Assembly (NCBI GenBank): GCA_014529385.2
Contig: CM043963.1
Span: forward strand, 103,710,912-103,768,911
Direction: 5' to 3'
DNA length: 58,000 bases
Origin: Adiantum capillus-veneris
Taxonomy: Eukaryota; Streptophyta; Polypodiopsida; Polypodiales; Pteridaceae
In this document: one piece after another, positions 45,294 to 56,700 of the stretch
Layout of the letters: every line of letters starts with the position of its first letter
Numbering within the stretch: position 1 is the stretch's first letter
Program-made: the position numbers and the translations under genes
The notes under the pieces: model-generated
What the model was told of the DNA's origin: nothing
The model's database searches: none
What the model saw: only the letters and a program-made list of their open reading frames with translations

Positions 45294-45845
45294 CTATCCA
45301 AGGAGTTAAAACATACAAAGGATAGATTAGAACGGTTAGAGGATCTAGCTAGCTTAAGCTCACACACCACGACAACCATAGCACCCAAGGAAATAGCAGA
45401 GCCCAAAAGTGCAGGATCAGGAGGATCAGTATTGGTAGACAAGGTAAATGAGCAGTTGGATGCACTTCTAAAAGCTTATGAAGCCAGACTCAAAAAGAAC
45501 CGAACCTAGGAGCAAAGATGGATGACTTATCCATATGCTAAAATAGAAAAACAAAGGTTGGAAATATATAGAAAGATGATTGAAACAGCTCAATCACTGA
45601 TGGAAGACCCGCTTGGTAAACCTGCAAATTGGCATGAAGTACCAGATCCTACCCCTATCCAACCAACTTTAGAGAAACAAGTAGATATGAAGGAAAGACT
45701 TGCGAATGCCTATGAGTCCAGAGGAGAGCCTATCATAGTGCCAAATACAACAGATGAGGCAAGTGACGGGTTCCAGCCTAAAACATTGACAGAAATGGGT
45801 AAGGACTGTAACGGTCTAGATGATCTGTGGAAGCAAATTCCATGA
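45294..45845 (+). pseudogene. Coiled-coil linker of Tat-like polyprotein
   Basis: Charged, helical sequence with heptad-like leucines (ELKHTKDRLERLEDLASL near 45304-45357; EKQRLEIYRKMIETAQSLMED near 45547-45610), then a frame to 45843. It joins the zinc knuckles to the protease region. A TAG at 45508 interrupts it. Confidence 0.5.
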
Positions 45846-45951
45846 GGCCAACGAGGATAATAGGGTGAGTACCACATGAATAGCACGAGAAAAAAGAAGA
45901 ATGAGATCTTACCTCCTATTGAAGAATTTGAGGCAAGGTCGCAAATGAACT

Positions 45952-47463
45952 TTGATATACATTCAAGGGGGAGACCACGAATCAATTAGTTCGGGGCATA
46001 GCCAACCAGACTCGCTGAAAACTCTACCCTCTTACCGAGGAGAGTATGAAGCCAAGTCTGAAGTGAGAGCAATCCCATCTCAAAGACTCTCTTCTAACAA
46101 AGTGATGGATTCACAAGGATTTATTGAGTTATTGTCCACCCCGATGGCATGCACAATCACATTAGCCGAACTCCTAAAGTTACGACCAAACATGTGGACC
46201 ACAATATGTAAATGCCTAGAAAAATTTGGAGTGAAAGACCCCACCTCGAAGCTTCAGGAAGGGATCAGAGAATTGGACAGGCCTCAACTAAACACTCGGC
46301 CAGTACCATTAAACAAGGTTGGAGAGTATTGCAAGGGAGAAGATGGAAACACCACGCTACCGGTAGAATTCCAAGGAGTATTTTCCAAAGCTATTCTTGA
46401 CAGTGGAACGTGAGTTGCTATCGCCACCAAGGAAATCTGGAAAAAATGGGGAAAACCAGCTTTAAGAGCTACCAAAATGAAATTGCAATTGGCAGATGGG
46501 TTCATGGAGAAGCCTCTAGGACTCTTAGAAAAAGTGATTGTCACTTCGTGCGGAATCGAGTATGAGCATATATTTGCAATAGTCGATTTCGACAAAAAGA
46601 ACAATTATGAGATCATCTTGGGAAGACCATTCATGCGACAATTGAAGATGGTCCAAGATTGGGGTTACGACGACCACATATACCTCAGACATGGCGAGAC
46701 AACAACTAAAATACACCTGAAAGACCATAGTTACAAGGATGTGAACCAGACACCAGTGGAAGAATTCGATTCAGCTACATTAGCAGGATTGGAACTCCCA
46801 GCATGGTTGGGGCAACAAAAAGAGCTATGGTTGTGCGGAGCTTCACATTGTGAAAGCTTAAAAAGAGAGAAATGCAACTTCCAAAGAGCGATTGAGGACA
46901 AGGAGTATATTCCGGAACCTTTCCCTGAAGATGCCTTGGAACCTCTAGAATGGGAACACATACTAGCAACATTGGATGTCTGTACCATTACAGATAGTCC
47001 AACAACAAAATTTTGTGACAAGGATGGATATGATGTGCTACCCTACTACATGGTAAGCATTATACCAGGAGGAGATGAGACAATAGAACCACCAGAACAA
47101 GAAGAGTTTTATAACTCCTCTGAGCATCTGAAAGTAAATAATGATACAGATAATGAGTGTTCAGACAACTCAAGTGAGTGTGGGGGGAAAACAGAGAATA
47201 TCAAGTTTTATGATTTTGCTAATCAGCACCCTAGACGCCAGGAATTCTATAGGAGGAAACGAACAGAAAACAAAGCGAGAGAGAACCTGATGCCCAGGAT
47301 AAAAGATAAAACTCACTATCTAATGCTTGTAAAAGCAGAGGATTGTGTAAAAGATCAAATATCAGGAAGATTCTCAAAAGTTCGAAGGGAAAGAACGCGA
47401 GAGGAAACAAGACAAGTACAAGAAGCTAAAACAGAAACAGAATCACAAAAATCTCAAAAATAA
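45952..47463 (+). pseudogene. First retropepsin of Tat-like element, broken
   Basis: The frame 45952-46411 ends in AILDSGT followed by a TGA at 46411; DSGT (46399-46410) is the aspartic protease active site. The next frame (46477-47463, 328 codons) continues LQLADGF and IILGRPF (46612-46632), the second signature of retropepsins. A long acidic, Ser-rich spacer of about 250 residues then leads to RT. This is the canonical protease position, before RT. The stop inside the active-site loop disables it. Confidence 0.85.
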
Positions 47464-47654
47464 AAAAAAGAAACAACAAAAGACCAAGAATGGACGAAAC
47501 TGGAGCGTAAACAGAAATACCAAGAACTGAAACGGTTTTTACGAGAGATATGGATTACTGAAGAAGATAGTGATGGTAAAGGAGAGTCAGAGAAGGGAAA
47601 CATGAATGTACATCACACTATCAAAAATTTACCATCCAGAATAGAAAAATCATC

Positions 47655-49363
47655 ATGACACCACCAGTCAGGGAAAGAACCAACCACGAATCTTATGATG
47701 GCCCAGAAAATGCAAAAAGTATAGACCTCGCGGAACCAGGTGAAAAGCCTCAGCCGATGGTCTATATAGCAACCGATAGAGAGTCTGAAGAAGAAGAGCG
47801 GCTAACACAAATTATCAAGAAGTATAAAGATGTGTTTGCATGGTCCTATAAAGACCTAAAAGGAGTTGATCCATCGATATGCCAACATACAATTCCTTTG
47901 AAATCGGATGCAAAACCTAGCAAACAGCGTCCTTATACATACAATGACACATTTGCTAAACGAATCAAAGAGGAGATTGACAAGCTGATGGAAGCTGAAT
48001 TCATCTATGAAATCAAACATACAGATTGGGTATCACCCATTGTGGTATTCCCCAAAAAGAACAAAAAACTGCGAGTGTGTGTAAACCTCAAAAAGGTAAA
48101 TGCAGCCACCATAAGGGATAATTATCCCTTGCCAATCACAGAACATGTACTTGAGCGGGTGGCCGAAAAACGGGCTTATTCCTTTCTGGATGGGTTTTCA
48201 GGATACAACCAACTGGCAATTGCAATGGAGGATCAACACAAAACAGCGTTTGCCACATAATGGAAATATATGCGTATCGAGTTATGCCGTCTGGCTTAAC
48301 TAATGCCCCAGCTACCTTCCAAAGGTTAATGACGCACACATTCAAAGAATACCTGAGAATATTCTTAGAAATATACATGGATGATCTTTGTGTACACTCT
48401 CTTCTATGAGAGGAACATATTGACCATTTTTAAAAGGTATTTGAAAAATGCAGGACATATCGAATCTGTCTTAACCCGGAAAAGTGTATTTTTATGGTTA
48501 GGCAAGGCCGCATCTTAGGACACATTGTCTCAAGAAATGACATAACCACCACTGACCTAGACAAAGTCAAAGTCATAGTAGACCTGCTCAGGCCTACTAA
48601 TGCAAAACAAGTGCAATCATTCATGGGATACTGTGGGTATTATCGAAGGTTCATATATATGTATGCGGTCATAGCACAACCTCTGTATCGTTTTCTAGTC
48701 AACTTCGATTGGACTAAGGAGTGTGAACCTTCATTCCAAAAGCTGAAGGAAAACCTTGTATCAGCACCTGTACTTAAAGCACCAGATTGGGAAAAGATAT
48801 TCCATGTTCACATTGATGCTTCTGCATATGCAATCGGGAGTATTCTGGCTCAACCTGGAGACGGAACAATGGATTTTCCAGTTTGTTATGCAAGCCAACA
48901 GTTAAACAGTGCGGAAAAGAACTACACAACCACCGAAAGAGAGGGGTTAGGAATGATTTATGCTGTAAAGAAATTTCGGCATTATTTGCTCGCAAACAAA
49001 TTTGTGTTCTTCACAGATCATCAAGCTCTTTTGTATCTGGTAAATAAACCATGCAATACAGGGAGAATTGTACGCTGGTTTATTATATTGCTAGATTTTG
49101 ATTTCACAGTGGTGGTCAAAAAGGATAAAACCCATCTACGAGTGGATCATCTTTCAAGGATACACAACGGGGAAGCTCCTGAAGGAGTAGATGATGACAT
49201 ACCAATTGCTTATCTTTTCAATATTGAAATGATACCCAAATGGTCTCAGGAAATTGTTAGCATTCTTTCCTATGGAGGTAGGTTTGATAGCACGAAAGAC
49301 AGATCCAAACAACAAAAAATTCGACAAACAAAAAACTTCCAGTTGATTGCAGAACGGCTGTAA
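47655..49363 (+). pseudogene. pol: RT and RNase H of Tat-like element, broken
   Basis: The frame 47655-48260 has KYKDVFAWSYKDL, HTIPLKSDAKPSKQRPYTYN, WVSPIVVFPKKN and FLDGFSGYNQLAIA. A one-base shift at 48261 follows. The catalytic YMDD lies near 48375-48386. The frame resumes at 48494 with LGHIVSR, the thumb/connection region, and RNase H (HIDASAYAIGSILAQP near 48814; TEREGLGMIYAVKKFRHYL near 48940; TDHQALLYLV near 49015). The motif order and FAWSYKDLKG fit the Tat/Ogre-Athila branch. Confidence 0.85.
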
Positions 49364-49399
49364 CATCTAGGATCAGATCAAATTCTACAATTATGTATA

Positions 49400-50880
49400 A
49401 ATCCAGAAGAATACGAGTGTTACCTTGAAGAAGCACATATCCAGGATTGTGCATTTCATTGTTCAACAATGAAAACACACCAGAGACTGAAACAGTTAGG
49501 GGTTTATTGGCCAACTATGTACGCGGACACACATGATTATGTTAACAATTGTACTATATGTAGTGCCAAACGACCAGTGGATCACACGACATTGTTTTAG
49601 GTAAACATTGCACGTGCATGGAGTCAATATATCATTGATTTCTTAACCACAAGAACGTTTCCTGAAAACATAACAAGAGCATGAAAAAGGGCTATAGAGC
49701 TGGAGGCTCGCGAATTTCAGTTAATTGGGAACCAACTCTATAAGAGAGAAAAGGACAATCAACTTAGAATCTGTGCAAGTGAAAGTGAATACCTGCTGAT
49801 TCTAGAACATGCACATAGCGGAATAAGTGGAGGACATTTTTCGGACGATAAGACGGTAAAAATTGTCTTAACCACAGGAATATGGTGGCCTACATTGCAT
49901 ATGGATACTGAAGAGTTTGTAAAGCATTGTGACACATATCAGCGCACCAAGGTGCCGATAAAGAGAGATGAGATGCCACTACAGCCAATGATGGGAGCAA
50001 GGGCATTTGCAAAATGAGGCATTGATTTTGTGGGACCTATTTCACCCCCTGCATATTGCACCCATACCCAATATATCATTGTGGCTACGAACTATCTCAC
50101 AAAATGGGCGAAAGCCAAGGCAACGCAAAAAGCAGATGCACGGACCACTGCACAATTTTTGTATGAGAATGTTTTTGTACGATACAGTTTACCAATAGAA
50201 ATTGTCAGTGATCGTGGAACACATTTTCTTAATGAAGTCATTGAATATCTGCTAGAGGAATTCATGGTCATACATAGGAAATTTGCTCCATACCATCCAC
50301 TTGAAAATGGACAAGTTGAGGCCACAAATAAAACACTATGCACGGTTCGCACTAAAATTGTGTCAGAATCAAGAACAGATTGGGATCAGCAACTACACTC
50401 AACACTATGGGCATACAGGATAGCTTACAAAACATCGATAGGAACAACACCGTACAACATGGTGTTTGGCCTAAATGCTATATTACCCATAGAGTTTTTA
50501 ATTCCAACTCTATGAGTAGCGAAACGCTTAGAATGGATAGGGCATGAGCTCTCTTCAAGAATAGATGATCTTGAAAAGCTAGATGAACTCCGCTTGAGAG
50601 CTGTAGCTTCAATCTATGCTAAAAAGAGAAGACAAAAAGAGTTTTCTGACAAGCATGTGCGAACGAAAGAGTTCAAAATAGGTGATTATGTACTTCTTTA
50701 TACTTTGAAGCAACATGCCAAGAAACTTAAAAAGAGAGGGATGGGACCCTTTGTGATTAGTGATCTATCACAAAGCAGAGCTGTCAAGCTTGCTACATTA
50801 GCAGGTGAAGAAATGCCAAATTGGATTAGTGGGTGTCGATTGAAGAAATACCATTTACCACTAACACAGGATATGCTTCA
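49400..50880 (+). pseudogene. Integrase of Tat-like element with two zinc modules
   Basis: Two tandem pre-integrase zinc-binding modules. Module A (49432-49570) reads EAHIQDCAFHC, then YWPTMYADTHDYVNNCTIC. Module B (49800-49947) reads EHAHSGISGGHF, then WWPTLHMDTEEFVKHCDTY, with its last Cys lost. The catalytic core follows: D in GIDFVGP (near 50023), D in VSDRGTHF (near 50205) and E in ENGQVEATN (near 50317). The C-terminal domain carries GDYVLLYTLKQHAKKL (near 50682) and ends KKYHLPL, without a chromodomain. Stops at 49600, 49683 and 50015 and 50513 disable it. Confidence 0.8.
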
Positions 50881-50900
50881 ACAAATCCATCAAGGAAAAA

Positions 50901-51668
50901 ATGAAGGAGAAACAGAGAGTCCGAGAAGAAGCTCAAGGAGAAGCAAAAGAACACATTGCAAAACGAAGACTTCTACAACAACAACAACAAAGTGGAGCAC
51001 CATTGCGATTCAATGCCATTCAACTAACGACGTTGGCTGAAGACACAGTGGAACCAATAATTGCAGTCAAAGTGGATAGAAATCAAGTTGAATCGACGGC
51101 ATTGCTTGATTCTGGAGCTCAAGAAAATTTGATCTCTTACGGATTATACCAACAGCTCAAGTCCACAGGTCAACTTCATCCTACTCCTCAAGTGCTGGAA
51201 AGTAGTACATCACACGCGTTGAAAATATTGGGCTGGACTATATTGCATGTATAAGTACATCAATATATATACCCACACAAATTTTATGTAGTCGAGGATG
51301 AAAGCACACAACACCCAATGTTGTTGGGACAACCTTGGCAAAAAGAGTACAATGTGCAGATAGATTGGAATGCGAATGTAGTCAAAATTCAACATGCACA
51401 ACAACAACAGGTAATAGCCTTTGCTCAGCAACCCTGCAATAATCAACTGCCAGCAATGCAATCACTGGAAAAAGAGCCAAAAGCAAGAGTGCCACCAAAG
51501 AACAACATGATACCCAAGGCTAACAGACAGGTAAAAGCCAACCATGCTAACTACTTACATACAAAGTTACCGACCACAATGCAAAGATCTAGGTTACCAC
51601 AAAAAGGGAAACAAGTATGGATGCGGAAGGATAGAAATGACATGGAAGACCAAAAACAATACAACTGA
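50901..51668 (+). pseudogene. Second retropepsin-like domain after integrase
   Basis: The frame 50901-51254 has a Gln-rich stretch (LLQQQQQSG), then VEPIIAVKVDRN, TALLDSGAQENLIS (DSGA at 51108-51119), and ends at TAA 51252. The frame 51318-51668 continues HPMLLGQPWQKEYNVQIDW, the LLGxPW signature. The order and spacing (about 70 residues between signatures) are those of a retropepsin. It differs in sequence from the first one at 46399. It then runs into a basic Lys/Gln/Pro-rich tail. The same strand and close spacing to integrase suggest it belongs to the same polyprotein or to a 3' ORF of the element. One stop separates the two halves. Confidence 0.8.
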
Positions 51669-52066
51669 AGAATTCAACCGAAGCAGATAGCTCAACCAAA
51701 AACCAAGGGCATAAAACAAATATGGATCCCAAAGAAAATTCTCAGCAATAACCCAAATGTTACTCGCATTTGGATACCGAAACAAAAGCAAAAGGAAATC
51801 CCTTCAGTACAAGCAACATCGGAAGGCAGACAGCTGCATTTGCAACCGAAAAACCGACTTATGTGGATGCCAATAAGCAACAAAACAGTGGCAACAAAGG
51901 AAGTAGAAAAAAACCTACAAAACCCGGCAAAAATAAGCTACCAATGGAAAGCAAAAGAGATACGGTCCACGGCCATTCCAGCCAAGCCAATCCTCTCCAA
52001 AGAGACAACTATGGACATATCAACAGTAGCGGCAAAGTGACTGACTTTTGCAAGAAAGACAATTAA
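51669..52066 (+). pseudogene. Basic C-terminal tail with IWIPK-type motifs
   Basis: Lys/Gln/Asn-rich sequence. A short motif recurs: KQVWMRK (51611), KQIWIPK (51717), TRIWIPK (51764) and RLMWMPI (51855), about every 30-50 residues. It has no known domain. The composition suggests a nucleic-acid-binding tail of the 3' ORF. Confidence 0.45.
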
Positions 52067-53915
52067 ACAGAGAGCAGTAGAGTTACAGCTGTTACTTGCC
52101 AAGAAAACAGGAAACCTCGACGGCGAATGCCAATAAGCATCTTGCTTATACCCTTCTCTTGCACAACATTAATTTTTCCATGCATTGACCGAGTATGCAT
52201 AAATAGGGCCACATTAATCGGCCAAGCATTAGCACAAATCTTTCAACCTATGCACGGCACATACTCCGAGGCGATACCTTGTCGTCCGGAAGGACTCGGG
52301 CTAGGAGGGGGAGAGGCATTCTCAAATGAGAAACCAATAGCAGAAAGAGCAAAAAAGGGCATGATTTTTGACTAATTTTAAGGGTTGTTGTTTGATTGCA
52401 AAATTTTCCGAACTAACCCAAGTACATATGCCCTTATACAGCATGTATCTACAGGTATATGGGTCCAAACGCCGAATCAAGCCCCTAGGTGTGTGTATAT
52501 AAGTAGAAATAACCATTTTTTGGACAAAATATTGGTAAAACGGAGAAATCCGGCCATAAAAAATGCATGTGAGTGTATATAATGTTTTGCGGTGATGATT
52601 TTGATTTATTATGATTTTTGGGATTTTTTTGGGTTTGATTTGCTATTTTCCTTTTAATTTTGCTAATTTTCGGCAGAAAAACTTTCAAAATACAAAAAGC
52701 AGGTGAAAAATGGTCGTAATGAAAAACAAAAAATATGGGGATGATTAGTGACTATAGGAAAACCTATGGTACAGTGGGGGTGCAATTATGAGACTGGAGC
52801 GGAAAGCGTGTTTTGGCCAGATTTTGATCGAAATGCCAAATTTCTGGTAAACAGAGCAAATGGAGTCCAAATCAAGAAATTTTTGAGCCTAAACCGCATC
52901 TCGCAAGAAGTTGGGAGCACATGTCAAATTTCATGAAAAGTGGTTCGGGGACCTCCATTATAAGAAATTTTCACCTCATTTTTAGCTCATTTACACTATT
53001 GTCCTTTGAGAGAGAGCTTCTGCCACCTAGAGCGAGCGGAACTTCCAGCAGCTTCTACAATGTGCACGACTACCCGACGGGTTTTAGACATGAGAGGCAG
53101 GCTCACCACCTTGAGCTTTTCACGCATGTTTGTCGTTTTGTCGCGAAAACTAGCGCAGGGTTCACACACAAAGCGGGCAGTAGAGACCTACGAGTAGAAG
53201 CGGCCACCTAACGGCTAACCCAAAAGCAATGAGACTTCATCGACAACTTACCGTAGCATAGGAGACTAGTCCTGGATGTCCAAAGGCAGTAGAAAACCAT
53301 CCGGAAAAACCCTAATTCCTAGAATCCTGCAAGAGGCCACCAAATGGGAAATCGAAGGAAAGGCGCCCAAATGCTACCAAAATTCATGGGTAGGAGCATC
53401 TCGACATGCTCGACAAGTCTATGTAGCCCACATGACCAAAAGGTGACCCGAAGCGGCACTAAACTTCAGAAACGACATCAGACACACAAAGCGTCAAATA
53501 GCTCTCGCGGCCAAACCGCATGTCCGTTTGCCACAAAACTTCACGAACGGCTTTCCTAGACCATCAACAACCAAGTCCTATGGTGGTAGACCGCTACAAA
53601 TCATCGAAGACTCATAAACGCAACCACGGGTGCTTCTATAGAGACAAATTGCCAAATGGAGCTCCGGTGAAGCCAAAGTCGACAAAAACCATACGGCAAG
53701 GATCCCCAAGGGATCGGGAAGCTATGGAGACCCACATCAAGAAATTTCATCGCCAAAAAGCACTCCAAAAGTCCAAAAATGGCTCGGAGGCTCTGAAATC
53801 CACACAGGGAGTTATTTTCTATCCATTTGACTTTTTTGTTGAAATTAGGCTTAAAAGGGACTCAGGGGGACTAAGGGCAGGCACTAGTGACAGATTCCAT
53901 GAAAAAATCATCAAG

Positions 53916-53939
53916 AGACATCCTACGCGTAGGATGTCT
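53916..53939. repeat. Palindrome 5, perfect
   Basis: AGACATCCTACG followed by its exact reverse complement. With one more base pair on each side (G...C) it is a 26-bp palindrome. Confidence 0.95.
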
Positions 53940-54199
53940 CAAGGGCATTTCTGGGCACAGATCTCAACATTTCTCATCACACACATTCTTTGAATGACCT
54001 TTACATGCTAGCCACCAAGTTTCATCACATTTGGACCAAAATTGACCTCATGCATGAAAAAAACGCAAAGTTAGGACATAGAGGCAATAATAGGCCATAA
54101 ACCTACCAAAACTTGTCCAATTCACATGAAACTTGCACAACAAATTAACAAGCACATAGCCAACCAATCTGTGTGGTCACCTGCAAAAATTGATGAAGT

Positions 54200-54223
54200 A
54201 GACATCCTACGCGTAGGATGTCT
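54200..54223. repeat. Palindrome 6, perfect
   Basis: The same 24 bp as palindromes 4 and 5. With T...A outside it is also a 26-bp palindrome. It lies only 76 bp from the copia LTR. Confidence 0.95.
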
Positions 54224-54299
54224 ATTTGACATTTTTGGCCTACAGAGGGTGTTTGTCCATTCCAGATCTAATCACATCATCTTCAAGAGCTCATATACT

Positions 54300-54487
54300 T
54301 GTTGGGGTATAGGCGTTTGTGCCTTGCCCGACTGCCCATAGTCTGGGCGCCCACTGACTTGTATACCTTATACATAGCATAAGTGTATAGGGGGCTGCTC
54401 ACTCTTTGAGTCTCCACACCCACATCGTGTGTGTGTCTCCTTCTCTCTCTCTCACTCTCCGTCTGTGGTGCTCCCCGATCCCCTTCA
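54300..54487 (+). repeat. 5' LTR of copia element
   Basis: TGTTGGGGTATAGGCG ... ATCCCCTTCA, 188 bp with TG...CA ends, followed after two bases by the primer-binding site. A short LTR is common for copia elements. It includes a TATA-like stretch around 54360-54385. Confidence 0.7.
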
Positions 54488-54489
54488 AT

Positions 54490-54501
54490 TGGTATCAGAG
54501 C
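54490..54501 (+). other. Primer-binding site, tRNA-iMet type
   Basis: TGGTATCAGAGC, complementary to the initiator tRNA-Met 3' end. It is the same type as at 5348 and in the chromovirus. Confidence 0.9.
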
Positions 54502-56109
54502 TATGGTGACCGCGGAGAGCACGACGGCTTTGAGAGCTTCGAGGCGATAGCTCGCTCGCTCTCGACGGTAGAGAGATTAAGAAAGCTTGGAAGCTTTGTG
54601 AGAATGCAATGGGAGCTTGTGAGCTCAGATGAGAGTGATGTATGCTCTTGTGGAAGCTCAGAAAGGAGTGTAGAAGATTGTGTGTAAGTGAAGGTGCTGC
54701 CCTAAAACTGTGTGCGCAGCAACACAGTTTTCAGATTCGTTTTTCTCCTTGTAGAATGCAGATCTGAGAATTCTGACGTGGTCTACAACTTTGCAGAAGA
54801 AACTTTTTGCAAATTCCTCACCGTTTTGCTGATATTCAGCTCAGACTGACTGTATACAGAAATTCCAGATTTTCTGTTGTCGTATTGTGTGCGAGTTTGA
54901 TGCACTTTTGGAAGCACGGGAGATGCTTGAAGTTGAGTGCATAAATTCTGAGCTGAAGATGCAATTGCAGCTTGTGTTAAGCTTGTGGTTTGAGGGTTTT
55001 TGGTAGACTTAGGCAACGAAGTACGGAGGCGTTTACACACCATCGAGGAGGTCTCTTGAGAGACGCAGTGTTTTGGAGCACACAGGTGGAGCTTCTTTCA
55101 CTGGTTTTCACAAAATACTTTGGCAGTGATTTTGTGCTTGGATTCATGGTCTTTGCGGATGGTTTGCATATGGTTATGGCACATGGTTGATGCCCATTAT
55201 ATATGCATTTTGGCGAGCACTTTCAAGTGCCGGTGAGCTCTCTTGAGAGCATTGTTTTCGCATTGAATAAGTTTCCGGATTGCAAATCTTTTGGCGCTTG
55301 CTTATGCGCGGTCACTCCGTTGATGTACGTTGAGTGCGGATTGCCATTGTATGTGAAAATGTGGAGCCATTTTGGCATTTCTACTCATTGGCATTGAGTA
55401 GTGTTATGGTTTATGGTAGAGATTGTACTTGAGTTTTTTGCTCAGTTTTTAGGGGAAATTCTGTCGGATTTTTTCCAGATTCTCGCCATAGTTTGTGATC
55501 GAGTGTTTACTCTCACTTTGACAGGTTTTGTCAGTTTGTACACAGTTTTGTGTTTTTTGTATCCACTCTTGCAAGAGTGAGGAGTTGTGTATCTTTGTTT
55601 GCTTGAGACAGTGGTTTGCTCTCAGGTGGGAGAGTCTTGTGATCTCGAGCATTGTTTGCCATAGTTTTGCAGAGCTTATGCATGTATGTTGAATGTAGTT
55701 TGATGCGCATTGATTGCTCATTGTATTGAGCTTGCAGGACAATGGTTATTTTGTGTTGATAGCCATTGTATGTCGAAACTCTAGTGAAATTTTCCCAGGA
55801 GTTTTATGCATATCATTTATACAATCTAGGTAGAGATTGCGGGTTGCACTCAGCATTTGCGTGTGGTGTTCTCTGTAGGTGGAAGATTTGTGCGTGTGTA
55901 TACATCGATACCGCACAGTGTGGGCTTGGTGATTAGCTCACAGATTGCAGTGTGATACTAGAGCAGGTGAGGCTTGTATTGACATTGAGGGCGCTCTATT
56001 TTGGAGTGTGTCTCACAGGTTTTACATTGTGTTTCTGGCCATATTTGTAGACAGTTTCCAGGTGTTGTTGGTGAGGTGGTTTTGCTTTCTAGTTTGCTAC
56101 ATTGTGCTC
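54502..56109 (+). other. Long leader of copia element
   Basis: About 1.6 kb without a supported ORF, unusually long for a copia element with a short LTR. A short frame right after the primer-binding site (ATG 54502, MVTAESTTALRAS) stops after 15 codons. The rest is rich in T and G. Confidence 0.55.
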
Positions 56110-56697
56110 ATGGCAGAGACAGGTGATTGATCAGATTGTGACCTCTCACAGATGCGCGTGTTTGATGGGTCAGACTTTGCGGCATGGAGAGAGTGTATGC
56201 TTGATGCATTGACACAGCGAGGGTTGCATCGACCATTGAGTGGTGATGTAGGTAGACCTTCAAACATGTTTGACGATCAGTGGCAGGAGCTAGAGGAGAT
56301 GGCACTATCTACACTCTCTTTGCACCTTGCAGAATTTGTATATGCTCTTATTATGTATGAGGCTACTTCGAGAGCACTTTGGCGCAGATTACATGATATG
56401 TATGATAGATCTGAGTCATCAAGGACTCGTGTGAGACATGTACATTCACGAGTATGCCGACAGGTGATATGTTGGTATTGTGGTCATTCTGGACACGTTA
56501 GACGGCATTGTTTTCGTCGTATGCGACATCGTAGGAGACATGGCAGTCTCAGAGATGTATGTAATGATGCCATGGACTCAGTTGCTTTGACAGTTGAGGC
56601 AAATGTAGTGTCGGAGTATACTAGTGACGGGGATGTCACTTTTATCTCGACCTATGCACGAGATGCTATACATGTGGATAGTGCACTCCCTTCGTAG
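56110..56697 (+). pseudogene. gag: Gag of copia element
   Basis: ATG 56110 is followed by a TGA at 56128. The open frame resumes and gives 181 codons from ATG 56152. FDGSDFAAWRECMLDAL matches the start of copia Gag (F-D/N-G-x-x-(F/Y)-x-x-W). The YEATSRALWRRLHDMY segment is also typical. A canonical knuckle CWYCGHSGHVRRHC (CX2CX4HX4C) is at 56470-56511. The capsid part between about residues 80 and 105 is shorter than usual. It packages the element RNA in cytoplasmic particles. Confidence 0.8.
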
Positions 56698-56700
56698 TGG

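Larger units (their letters stand above)
30746..54299 (+). mobile_element. Tat/Athila-like Ty3/gypsy element, decayed and split
   Basis: The parts are a 5' LTR ending at 31675, a primer-binding site at 31678, a long leader, gag, protease, RT, RNase H, integrase without chromodomain and an extra 3' coding region. The chromovirus 33318-42228 splits the leader. The copia element at 54300 interrupts the 3' non-coding part, so the 3' LTR probably lies beyond the window. The RT region (FAWSYKDLKG near 47840; DGFSGYNQ near 48190) is typical of the Tat/Ogre-Athila branch. Palindromes shared by 32216-33095 and 53916-54223 tie the two ends together. The left edge is not defined. Confidence 0.7.
52067..54299 (+). 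other. 3' non-coding region of Tat-like element
   Basis: No supported ORF. A purine tract AGGAGGGGGAGAGG at about 52293-52306 looks like a polypurine tract, but no LTR start follows that resembles the 5' LTR. It contains two perfect palindromes of the same family as in the leader. Confidence 0.5.

Noticed and set aside
52293-52306. Polypurine tract with 3' LTR of the Tat-like element at 52307
   Set aside because: The sequence after it does not resemble the 5' LTR at 30746-31675, so I could not support an LTR there.
32216-54223. Palindromes as independent MITE or foldback insertions
   Set aside because: No target duplication flanks them and they have no loop or only a short one. They are confined to one element, so they look like part of it.
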